A DNA stretch of 39,713 nucleotides, taken from NCBI GenBank assembly GCA_947625975.1, contig CANQQL010000010.1, forward strand, positions 1 to 39,713, written 5' to 3'. The DNA comes from an uncultured Bacilli bacterium (GTDB lineage: Bacteria; Bacillota_I; Bacilli_A; RFN20; CAG-826). Made by a program: the position numbers and the translations under genes. Within the stretch, counting starts at the first letter, position 1, and the number at the start of each line of letters is the position of its first letter. Under the pieces are notes generated by a model. That model worked only from the letters and a program-made list of their open reading frames with translations. It searched no databases and was not told the origin of the DNA. Positions 1 to 7,327 of the stretch are shown one piece after another.

Positions 1-161
1 ATTGCAACAGATTAATTATTTTTCTATGTTTTCATCAAAATTATTTATTTCGTTGCATTAACTTTGTCACTTAACAAGCAATTTTAATTTTTATATTAAA
101 AACAGCTTTACTTTTTATGTAATATTTAGATTATCAAATAACAAAATTTTAATTTGAATTT

Positions 162-1013
162 TTATTCTTTCACCGCTAAATAATGCGTAACACCTGAGAT
201 GGTTTCACCATCTATTTGTAACGCAGTTGGCCGATCAAAAGTAACTTCAATACGATTAGCCTTCAACACTTCCACAATTTTTTTATGTTTAATATGATTA
301 CCTTTATTCAAACTCCCAAAAACCATTAATCCAAATAGTCTCGTTGCCCCGTGAATGCACACCATCATAAGTTTTTTATCCTTTCGATTCTGACTCGGTG
401 CAATCATTAGACCTCCACCATAAAATCTTCCATTCATTGCAGAAGCAATCCAAATTTTCTTTTTGGAGATTTCTACACCATCCACAACAATCTTTCCATT
501 TGGAAATTTATATTTACAGAGAGCAAGTTTCATGCAAATAGCAGAATAAGATATTTTCTTTGCACCTTTTTTAATTTTTTCATCTGCCACCTCACATACT
601 TGTCCGTCAATACCAAAACCAACACCATTAATGAAATAGTATTTTTTCTCATTGACAATAACATATGGTAAATGTTTCACATAATCATTTATTAAGGCTA
701 AGCCATCGCTATCAATTTCGCTCTTTATATCATTTAAAAAATCATTACCTGTTCCGGCACTAGTTAAATACAATTTGCAGAGAATCTCAATATCTTGAAT
801 TTGATTAACAAATTTATTTAAAGTTCCATCTCCGCCCAAGAGAATTACATTATCCTCATTTTTTAAGCTTAACATAAAATTTTTTACATCTAAATCAATT
901 AGACTAATGGACTTTAAATCATTAAATCTATGTTTTAACTTCTCGGTGATGACTTCTACATTTTTTTCTCCAGCGTTATTATTTGCTTTAGGATTAAATA
1001 AAATATAATTCAT
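162..1013 (-). CDS. Diacylglycerol/lipid kinase, DgkB-YegS family
   Basis: Predicted cytosolic or membrane-associated lipid kinase that phosphorylates diacylglycerol (or a related lipid) with ATP, recycling it to phosphatidate. The sequence shows the diacylglycerol kinase catalytic fold: an N-terminal FNPKAN strand, the nucleotide-binding GGDGTLN motif at residues 60-66 and AGTGNDF at 86-92. A long C-terminal beta domain ends in a QIDGE segment typical of this family. The length of 283 residues is usual. The ATG at 1013 lies inside the end of the plsC gene (20-base overlap) and follows an AGGAAG ribosome site, so the two are probably translated together. In Bacillus subtilis dgkB follows gatB, and gatB is about 5 kb away here, which weakly supports the DgkB assignment. 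The exact lipid substrate cannot be told from sequence. Confidence 0.85.
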   Translation of the reverse strand: MNYILFNPKANNNAGEKNVEVITEKLKHRFNDLKSISLIDLDVKNFMLSLKNEDNVILLGGDGTLNKFVNQIQDIEILCKLYLTSAGTGNDFLNDIKSEIDSDGLALINDYVKHLPYVIVNEKKYYFINGVGFGIDGQVCEVADEKIKKGAKKISYSAICMKLALCKYKFPNGKIVVDGVEISKKKIWIASAMNGRFYGGGLMIAPSQNRKDKKLMMVCIHGATRLFGLMVFGSLNKGNHIKHKKIVEVLKANRIEVTFDRPTALQIDGETISGVTHYLAVKE

Positions 1014-1845
1014 TATTACTTTCTTCCTTTCTTTGTTCTAATTTTAGACGAATTTCATTTTTTGTTTTTTCAGCAATTTCAAATGAATTCATTGATTTAT
1101 AATTTTCATAATATAAACAATCTACAATATCAAAATAAACATCGGTTCTTTTCCAAAAGAAATTTTTATGAATTTGGTTACAATTTGACAAGGCCAAAAC
1201 TACGATTGGAGCCTCTGATTTAATGGCTATCTTATACGATCCTGCTTTGAAATTTAATAATTCACCCGTCTTACTTCTTGTACCTTCGGGGCAAATCGCA
1301 ATATGCCCAAGATCATCTTCAATATATTTAATACATTTTGAAATTGATCTTGCTGCATTAAAATCATTTCCCCGATCAAGCGTTACGAACCCCGCCTTGT
1401 GAATAAATGCTCCCGCAATGGGAATATTTTCATTTTGCGGTTTAGTTACAAATATAATCGGTGATATTTTTAAAACTTTCATCATCACAATTTGATCAAA
1501 ATTCGAAGTATGATTACTTACAATTAATACTCGACCATTTGAGGGAAGTTTATCAAGTCCCGATATATGGATTTTACTTCGTGATAAAGATATCAATATA
1601 TAGCAAGTTTCCTTAATTAACCAATAATAAAATTTATTGGGCTTGTTTATTTCTTCTTTTTTATTGATAAAAAACGACCAAATAAGTAATAAAAGAAGAT
1701 ATAAGAAAAAAATTAATATGTAAAAAATCGGCACCAGTATTAAAGCTAAGGCAATTGTCCATATATGAACATATAATTTTGTTGCTATCTCTATATAAGT
1801 AACGCTAATAACACTTAACAACCAAAGAATAATGTTTATAATCAT
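994..1845 (-). CDS. plsC: 1-acyl-sn-glycerol-3-phosphate acyltransferase (PlsC family)
   Basis: Membrane acyltransferase that adds the second acyl chain to lysophosphatidate, giving phosphatidate for phospholipid synthesis. Motif I NHTSNFD is at residues 111-117 (catalytic His112 and Asp117) and motif III EGTRS at 187-191; a TLDRGN segment lies between them, matching motif II. Two strongly hydrophobic stretches fill residues 1-60, more N-terminal membrane sequence than the shortest PlsC proteins carry. It overlaps the downstream lipid kinase gene by 20 bases, so phosphatidate-forming enzymes are made together. Gene order and motifs make the family secure. Whether it is the main PlsC or a paralogue acting on another acyl acceptor is not known. 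Confidence 0.85.
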   Translation of the reverse strand: MIINIILWLLSVISVTYIEIATKLYVHIWTIALALILVPIFYILIFFLYLLLLLIWSFFINKKEEINKPNKFYYWLIKETCYILISLSRSKIHISGLDKLPSNGRVLIVSNHTSNFDQIVMMKVLKISPIIFVTKPQNENIPIAGAFIHKAGFVTLDRGNDFNAARSISKCIKYIEDDLGHIAICPEGTRSKTGELLNFKAGSYKIAIKSEAPIVVLALSNCNQIHKNFFWKRTDVYFDIVDCLYYENYKSMNSFEIAEKTKNEIRLKLEQRKEESNNELYFI

Positions 1846-1919
1846 AAATGTCCCTACTAATTAAATTGAAAATTTAATTATATAAACACTATAAAATAAT
1901 ATTAACTTTTTGTAAATAA

Positions 1920-2471
1920 TTAATTTTCACCTTGTAAAGAAGCCAACAATTGATTCTTTTCCTTTTCATTATATAAACTTTCAATTACCAAAAGCGCAAA
2001 CTCTATTGAATAGTACATTGATTTTCCTGTAATAAAATTTCCATCTCTTACAGCGCCTTTAGTTCTTAAATATTTTCCACTAATTATTTGCTTTTCAAAT
2101 CCGGGATAAACCGTAAAATTTTTGTCTTTTAACAATCCTAATCTTCCAATGAGCATAGGTGCTGCACATATTGCACAAACAAATTTATTATTTTTAACAA
2201 AATAATCAATAGTTTTGTTTACTTCTATTAAATTAACTAAAATTTTCGATACACCAGGTCCTCCTGGAATAAATAAAAAATCATAGTTACTTAGATTTAA
2301 ATCTTCTAACAGAGCATCTACCTTCATTTCAATGCCACGTGCTGACACTACTTCTTTTCGATGCATAAGGCTGGCAATAGTTATTTCTTCCTTATGTCTT
2401 CTCCACACATCAACTGGCGCAAGCATTTCAACATCTTCAAAATAATCTCCGACTATTACTAATCCTTTCAT
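1920..2471 (-). CDS. DJ-1/PfpI family protein (YajL-like)
   Basis: Cytosolic member of the DJ-1/PfpI superfamily; relatives act in oxidative or carbonyl stress defence, as chaperones or as glyoxalase or deglycase-type enzymes. The nucleophile-elbow cysteine is Cys102 in the segment CAICAAP, and Glu15 in EDVEML is in the position of the conserved acidic residue that stabilises it. A PGGPG turn at about residues 69-73 is also typical. At 183 residues it is a normal single-domain length. It reads away from the PPTase gene across a 99-base AT-rich divergent gap and is separated from plsC by 74 bases without an obvious terminator. The function is only known at family level. Confidence 0.85.
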   Translation of the reverse strand: MKGLVIVGDYFEDVEMLAPVDVWRRHKEEITIASLMHRKEVVSARGIEMKVDALLEDLNLSNYDFLFIPGGPGVSKILVNLIEVNKTIDYFVKNNKFVCAICAAPMLIGRLGLLKDKNFTVYPGFEKQIISGKYLRTKGAVRDGNFITGKSMYYSIEFALLVIESLYNEKEKNQLLASLQGEN

Positions 2472-2582
2472 ATAATCACCAAAAATATTATATAATATTT
2501 TTAAAAATTTTAAAAATTAATAGCATGTTATTTAAATAATGATTTTTTAAATTAATAAATTATAATATTTATGGTGATTAAA

Positions 2583-3179
2583 TTGATAAAAATATATTTA
2601 TATACGTTAATAGAAGAAAATTGTTTATTATCATTGCCCAAAAACATCCAGAATCATTTAAGTAACTATAATGAAAAGCAAAAAATTATTAGTGCCTCTA
2701 ATTATTATAAACTATCCTTGGAACTCTCTAAAAACCAATTAAATATTAATGATTTATTTTTTTCTAGCAATGGAAAACCCATCATTAAGGGATTGTATCT
2801 TTCTTTAACTCATAATAAAAACTACTATGGCTTTGCCCTTTCTTCTACCCAAGATGTAGGATTGGACATTGAAAGCATTCCAAGATTTAAATTTTCAAAA
2901 ATTGCCAACAAGATATTAAACGCAGAAGAAACTAAAGAGTATAACAAGGTTCAAGATAAAGAAACCTATTTAGCATCAATTTGGTGTGAAAAAGAGGCGA
3001 TGGGAAAAATGTTGGGAACTGGTTTAAACTCTAATATTTTTAATATTCAAAGTAGCAATAAAAAAATTATAAAACTTCACGATGATATTATAGTAATTGT
3101 TTCCGATCAACCTATTAAAAATTTTGCGATATATATAGACGAAAAAAATTTTGATTTCAATTCTCATAATCTTGTTTAA
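2583..3179 (+). CDS. 4'-phosphopantetheinyl transferase (Sfp/AcpT type)
   Basis: Transfers the phosphopantetheine arm of coenzyme A to a conserved serine on a carrier protein, making holo-ACP for fatty acid or other thioester pathways. The family signature is clear: GLDIES at about residues 95-100 (Mg-binding Asp and Glu) and WCEKEAMGKMLG near residue 137. An in-frame ATG lies at 2571, but it sits about 5 bases after a TATAAT at 2561-2566, so it would be at the transcription start. A GGTGA ribosome site 5-6 bases before the TTG at 2583 gives the usual family N-terminus MIKIYLY, so I prefer TTG. The 3' end overlaps the convergent methyltransferase-like gene by 23 bases. The carrier protein partner is not in this window. 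Confidence 0.85.
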   Translation: MIKIYLYTLIEENCLLSLPKNIQNHLSNYNEKQKIISASNYYKLSLELSKNQLNINDLFFSSNGKPIIKGLYLSLTHNKNYYGFALSSTQDVGLDIESIPRFKFSKIANKILNAEETKEYNKVQDKETYLASIWCEKEAMGKMLGTGLNSNIFNIQSSNKKIIKLHDDIIVIVSDQPIKNFAIYIDEKNFDFNSHNLV

Positions 3180-4236
3180 TAAGTTTCTTTAAACCATCCA
3201 AAGAAAGAAGTGAATGTATTTCTTCAAAGGTCGTAAATTTCACTTCTTTTAATTTAAAATAAATATCATTAATAATACTGTCTTCATTTGTCTTAGCCCG
3301 TAAATAATTTTTTTCTAAATAACCTTCTAAAGTTTCTTCGAATACGGTTAAAACAAGTCGTCGGTATAGCCCTAAAATTGAGTTTTCTAACCAATATACA
3401 AAAGGTTTGGATTTTTCTTCATATTTTTTAAATTTTAAATAAAGCGGAAGTCCATCATTTGCTCCATGATAAATATCCACAAATATATAATCAAAATCAA
3501 TAATATTTGTTTGATTTAAAAAATTAAACGCATCAGCTTTAATTATTTTAATCTTCTCTTTTTTATCAAATTGTGGCAACAAGTATTGGCAAAATAAATC
3601 AATTATTGTTTGATCATTTTCCACAATTGTAATCGACTTAACATCTTCTTTCAAAGAAGCCATATAGGCATAATAACCTAATCCTAATCCAAAAGTTAAA
3701 ACATCCCCTTTAGTCATGTTTATACTGCTTTGCATAGTTAATATTTCATTAGGAGTTACGCTCATCCAAATTATATGGTCTTTCGTAATTGCGGGATATT
3801 TAACATCTTTTTCAAAATATCCAATTTGATAAATTTCTTGAAAATTATCTAAAAATTTAACATCATCATAAGGGAATGTTTGATAAGCATAATATGTATC
3901 AAATTCTAAAGTATAATGCTTAAATTTTACTTGTTTAAAATCTATATTTTTAAAATACGTATTGGAAAATAATGTTTGATTATTAACCAATTTAATTGCA
4001 GGTTTAAGATATTCTTCAATAATTTTTTTGTTCTCTTTGTCTTCAGAATCAATTTCAAAATAATTTAAAAACTCATTCAAAACCGTGGTCTTATGATTTT
4101 GAATTTTGCTTTTTTCAATTAGATTATAATAGGAATTAAATTCTTCAAACATTTTAGAAACCGAGATATTTATATATTTAATTTCTATTAATTTTTTTAA
4201 TTTTTCTAAATCTCTTTTATTTAATTTCAGTATCAT
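3157..4236 (-). CDS. SAM-dependent methyltransferase-fold protein, spermidine-synthase-like
   Basis: Protein of 359 residues whose C-terminal half carries a class I Rossmann fold. A glycine loop FGLGLGYYAY (about 186-195), an acidic residue closing strand 2 (IVEND), a DAFNFL stretch and DYIFVDIYHG at the strand-4 position resemble spermidine synthases and related methyltransferases. The N-terminal 150 residues are charged and predicted helical, unlike any family I recognise. The substrate is unknown; it could bind SAM or decarboxylated SAM. Its ATG at 4236 lies 20 bases inside the preceding phosphatase gene, which implies translational coupling. Its end overlaps the convergent PPTase gene by 23 bases. 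The fold is fairly sure, the function is not. Confidence 0.6.
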   Translation of the reverse strand: MILKLNKRDLEKLKKLIEIKYINISVSKMFEEFNSYYNLIEKSKIQNHKTTVLNEFLNYFEIDSEDKENKKIIEEYLKPAIKLVNNQTLFSNTYFKNIDFKQVKFKHYTLEFDTYYAYQTFPYDDVKFLDNFQEIYQIGYFEKDVKYPAITKDHIIWMSVTPNEILTMQSSINMTKGDVLTFGLGLGYYAYMASLKEDVKSITIVENDQTIIDLFCQYLLPQFDKKEKIKIIKADAFNFLNQTNIIDFDYIFVDIYHGANDGLPLYLKFKKYEEKSKPFVYWLENSILGLYRRLVLTVFEETLEGYLEKNYLRAKTNEDSIINDIYFKLKEVKFTTFEEIHSLLSLDGLKKLIKQDYEN

Positions 4237-4684
4237 TATTTATTTGCTCAATCAATCTTTCTATGCATATCTTTAATTTTTTATAAACCAAATCATATCT
4301 TCCGGTATACCAAGGATCTTCAATATCTCCGGATAGACCGACATATTCTGATAACAAATGTATTTTCTTCAAATCATCTTGTGGAATTATTTGTTTTATG
4401 CCCCATAAATTTTCTTGATCCATTAAAAATATTAGATCAAAATTGCGATAATCATTTTCATCAATTTGTTTTGCGTGATGTCTTTCTATATTAATATTAT
4501 ATTTTATTAGTGTTTGTTTCATAGGTGGATAAATATCATTGCCTATTTCTTCTCTTGATGTTGCTCTAGATTCACAATAATATAAGTGATTTAGATTTTG
4601 TTTTCTAACAAGATTATTAAAAATAAACTCTGCAGCGACAGAACGACAAATATTACCATGACAGACAAAAAGTATTTTTTTCAT
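4217..4684 (-). CDS. Low-molecular-weight protein tyrosine phosphatase
   Basis: Cytosolic phosphatase acting on phosphotyrosine (or phosphoarginine in some Bacilli relatives). The P-loop CHGNICRS begins at Cys8 of the ATG-start protein, with catalytic Arg14 and following Ser15, and the general acid Asp lies in the DPWYTG motif near residue 123. This completes the active site. The ATG at 4684 gives the usual family start MKKILFVCHGN at 155 residues; the upstream in-frame TTG at 4711 would add nine residues and is less likely. No strong Shine-Dalgarno is visible. The gene overlaps the methyltransferase-fold gene. In Bacteria such phosphatases often partner tyrosine kinases of capsule synthesis, but no kinase is seen here. 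Confidence 0.88.
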   Translation of the reverse strand: MKKILFVCHGNICRSVAAEFIFNNLVRKQNLNHLYYCESRATSREEIGNDIYPPMKQTLIKYNINIERHHAKQIDENDYRNFDLIFLMDQENLWGIKQIIPQDDLKKIHLLSEYVGLSGDIEDPWYTGRYDLVYKKLKICIERLIEQINNDTEIK

Positions 4685-4841
4685 ATTAAAATTCTTTCTT
4701 TTTAAACACAATTATAAATTTAATTTTCTTTTTGTTATTCTCTATATTACATATTCTAATTTTGAAATTAATCTGTTTTTCAGTCTTTTTTATCATTAAA
4801 AGTATTAACAAAAACAATATATCAAACTGAATTTATTGATT

Positions 4842-5465
4842 TTATTTTCCATCCGGAAAAGATGTTGATATTCTTCGTTCTTTTTTGGGCAAACCATATT
4901 TATCTCTTGCCAATTCAATACCTTGCATCAAAAAAATCATATTATTAGCTAAATTACGCATGGTTTGAAGACCTTCCAAATCTTTTTCAACATCTTCGGC
5001 AGTATAACCATGCACCATATTCCAATAGGAACTTGTGGCAATTGGCATTTCGGTTATAGAAAAATATTTGTTCAAAACGTCAAAAGTTGCAGTGTTACCA
5101 CCCCTTCTACAAGACACTACTGCTGCACCGACTTTCATTCTTTTTTCAAACGAAGTACTATAAAATAAACGGTCTAGCAAGCTTATAAGCGAACCATTAG
5201 GCGATCCATAATATACCGGACTTCCTATCACTAAACCATCTGCACTTTCAAATTTTTTGGCAATTTCGTTTACCAAATCATTAAATACACATTTTTTATT
5301 GGTATAACAAAACCCACAAGCCATGCATCCGGTTATCGGGTTTTTACCTATGTTAACTTGTTCGGTTTGAATGCCTTTTTCTTCAAAAACATTAATCATT
5401 TCTTTTAAAGCACGATTGACACATCCAAAGTTATTTGGACTTCCATTAATTAATAAAACTTTCAT
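4842..5465 (-). CDS. NADPH-dependent FMN reductase / iron-sulfur flavoprotein-like
   Basis: Flavodoxin-fold oxidoreductase of 207 residues. The FMN-phosphate loop INGSPNNFGCVN is at residues 6-17, and a GSPVYYGSP isoalloxazine-side loop at 81-89. A compact cysteine motif, Cys47-x2-Cys50-x2-Cys53-x5-Cys59, is like that of iron-sulfur flavoproteins, suggesting a bound 4Fe-4S cluster or at least redox-active cysteines. It would pass electrons from a reduced carrier to an unknown small molecule. The ATG at 5465 overlaps the TGA of the cyclophilin-like gene (ATGA) and follows an AAAGGAG site, so the two are one translational unit. Related pairs are common in gut Bacillota, but the substrate is unknown. 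Confidence 0.8.
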   Translation of the reverse strand: MKVLLINGSPNNFGCVNRALKEMINVFEEKGIQTEQVNIGKNPITGCMACGFCYTNKKCVFNDLVNEIAKKFESADGLVIGSPVYYGSPNGSLISLLDRLFYSTSFEKRMKVGAAVVSCRRGGNTATFDVLNKYFSITEMPIATSSYWNMVHGYTAEDVEKDLEGLQTMRNLANNMIFLMQGIELARDKYGLPKKERRISTSFPDGK

Positions 5466-5827
5466 ATTTTCTCCTTTTGTTTTGATAAGATAAATTTTGC
5501 ATCTCCGGCTCCATAAATTGATTTTAAATCTAAGTCAAATATATTATCAATTGTTCCGAGTTTTGTAAAATTCCAATTGTTATATCCGTAATAAAAACAA
5601 ATTGAATTGCCTTGATATAAAATGATATCTCCTGGAATGGTAGCAATATTTTCATCATTGCGTGGCAAAGATTTTGGAAGAGCACCAACTTTTTCAAAAT
5701 CACCATAATCCAATGTGTTAATTATAAGTGGTCCGTTTTCAAGCAATTTTAGTAAGGCTAGAGTAGAACTATTCTCAACAAGTGTTGCCATTAATTCGTG
5801 AGAATTAACTTCTATTTTAATTTTCAT
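5462..5827 (-). CDS. Cyclophilin-like fold protein
   Basis: Small protein of 121 residues matching the cyclophilin-like domain family often found next to flavodoxins or NADPH-FMN reductases. Recognisable parts are the N-terminal MKIKIEVN strand, the segment FEKVGALPKSLP, PGDIILYQGN near residue 87, and the IGTIDNI-like LGTIDNI segment near 107. Some members have a peptidyl-prolyl isomerase-like pocket but lack classical catalytic residues, so enzymatic activity is uncertain. It stands immediately before the flavoprotein with a 4-base ATGA overlap. A hairpin terminator of the gat operon lies about 40 bases upstream, so this pair has its own promoter or depends on readthrough. Confidence 0.75.
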   Translation of the reverse strand: MKIKIEVNSHELMATLVENSSTLALLKLLENGPLIINTLDYGDFEKVGALPKSLPRNDENIATIPGDIILYQGNSICFYYGYNNWNFTKLGTIDNIFDLDLKSIYGAGDAKFILSKQKEKI

Positions 5828-5869
5828 TTTGTTATCCTCTATTAATTAAAATTTTTTTGTCGTTATTTA

Positions 5870-5892
5870 AAAAGTGAGCAAAACTCACTTTT
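5870..5892 (-). terminator. Hairpin terminator after gatB
   Basis: A perfect 9-bp stem (5870-5878 with 5884-5892, AAAAGTGAG and its complement) closes a 5-base loop. It lies just beyond the gatB stop codon and ends in a T-rich run on the minus strand, so it likely ends the pcrA-ligA-gatCAB transcript. Confidence 0.7.
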
Positions 5893-5898
5893 AAATAT

Positions 5899-7326
5899 TT
5901 ATTTCTTTTTTAATTCATCAAGAATCATTTTTGAGGTCATTGCTGGATTTGCCTTACCACGAGATTTTTTCATCACTTGTCCTACTAAAAAACCTAAAGC
6001 TCGATCTTTACCATTTTTATAGTCTTCAATTGATTGAGGATTTTCCTTTAAAACTTCAAGAATTAATTCAAAAATTGCTCCCTCATCAGACATTTGAACT
6101 AAACCTAATTCATTTGCGACATCAATTGGCGAGGCATCGTTTTCCACAATTACCGCAAATACATCTTTGGCCTGTTTAGAGGAAATTTTCCCTTCTTCAA
6201 TAAGTTTAATTAAATCGCTTAAATGCTCCGGCGATAATTGCAGATCTTTAATTTTAAGATTGTTTTTATTAAGATATGCCGCGATATCAACCATAATCCA
6301 GTTTGCTAATAATTTAGGAGAGGCGTTAAATTTTACCGCTTTATCAAAATAATCGGAAACATCTTTATCTTGAATTAAAATATCTGAATCGTATTCATTT
6401 AAGCCTAAAATAGTCATGTATCTATCTTTTTTTGAGGCCGCTAATTCCGGACATGTCTCGATAGCATTTTTAACAAATTCATCGCTTAATTTAATTGGAG
6501 TTATATTAGGTTCCGTAAAATATTTATAATCTACCGCATCAGTTTTTTTACGCATTAAAACTGTTTCTTTTCTTGTTTCATCAAAGCGCCTAGTTTCCTG
6601 CTCTACGGGAACTCCTGATAAAAGAAGCTGTTGTTGACGAGTAATTTCAAACTCAATAGCCTTTTCAACATTAGATAAGGAATTTAGATTTTTGATTTCT
6701 ACTTTTGTTCCAAATTTATCACTGCCAATAGGTCTTAACGATATATTGACATCGCAGCGAAGCGAGCCTTCTTCCATTTTGCCATCGCTAACATCACTGA
6801 ATTGCACAATGGATTTAATTTGTTCAACATATTTCATCGCTTCTTCTCCATTTCTGATATTAGGACGAGAAACAATCTCTATCAATGGAGTCCCAGCACG
6901 GTTGTAATCTAGAAGAGAATAGGTAGATAAATGGAGTTGTTTACATGTGTCTTCCTCCATATGTAATCTTTCAATTTCTATTTTCTTTTCCCCGTTATTG
7001 GTCTTTATCATTACATAACCATCACGACCAATAGGTCTTTTATCTTGGGTAATTTGAAAGCCTTTTGGTAAGTCTGCATAAAAATAGTTTTTCCGATCAA
7101 ACCACAACTCTTGATCAATTTTCATATGCAAGGCATTCGCGACTCGTATCGCATTTATAACTGCTTGTTTATTAACAACTGGCATTGTTCCAGGGAAGGC
7201 CATATCAACTGGATTAACCAACGTATTAGGTTCTGCACCAAATTCAACAGGTGCAGAAGAAAACATTTTTGATTTAGTTTTCATTTCCACATGTATTTCA
7301 ATACCAATAACTGCTTCAAAATTCAT
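5899..7326 (-). CDS. gatB: Asp/Glu-tRNA amidotransferase subunit B
   Basis: Subunit of the GatCAB complex that phosphorylates and then amidates the mischarged Glu on tRNA-Gln (or Asp on tRNA-Asn). It shows the GatB kinase-cradle signatures: IGIEIHVEMKT at residues 6-16, the PVDMAFPGTMPVVN stretch and HMEEDTCKQ near 121-129, plus the C-terminal YqeY-like tail domain ending in KANPAMTSKMI. The length of 475 is standard. It starts one base after the gatA stop, with a GGTGA site inside the gatA end. AsnRS is encoded in the same window, so glutaminyl-tRNA formation is the likelier essential role if GlnRS is absent, but that cannot be checked here. Confidence 0.95.
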   Translation of the reverse strand: MNFEAVIGIEIHVEMKTKSKMFSSAPVEFGAEPNTLVNPVDMAFPGTMPVVNKQAVINAIRVANALHMKIDQELWFDRKNYFYADLPKGFQITQDKRPIGRDGYVMIKTNNGEKKIEIERLHMEEDTCKQLHLSTYSLLDYNRAGTPLIEIVSRPNIRNGEEAMKYVEQIKSIVQFSDVSDGKMEEGSLRCDVNISLRPIGSDKFGTKVEIKNLNSLSNVEKAIEFEITRQQQLLLSGVPVEQETRRFDETRKETVLMRKKTDAVDYKYFTEPNITPIKLSDEFVKNAIETCPELAASKKDRYMTILGLNEYDSDILIQDKDVSDYFDKAVKFNASPKLLANWIMVDIAAYLNKNNLKIKDLQLSPEHLSDLIKLIEEGKISSKQAKDVFAVIVENDASPIDVANELGLVQMSDEGAIFELILEVLKENPQSIEDYKNGKDRALGFLVGQVMKKSRGKANPAMTSKMILDELKKK

Positions 7327-7327
7327 T

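Noticed and set aside
1-60. Possible third copy of the hairpin repeat at the left edge (ATTGCAACA ... GTTGCATTAAC)
   Set aside because: Only about nine bases match copy B; the rest does not align.
5931-6352. Open frames on the plus strand inside gatB and other genes (for example also at 8538, 9943, 17182, 25339)
   Set aside because: They are shadows of the real genes on the other strand, with no ribosome site or family text.
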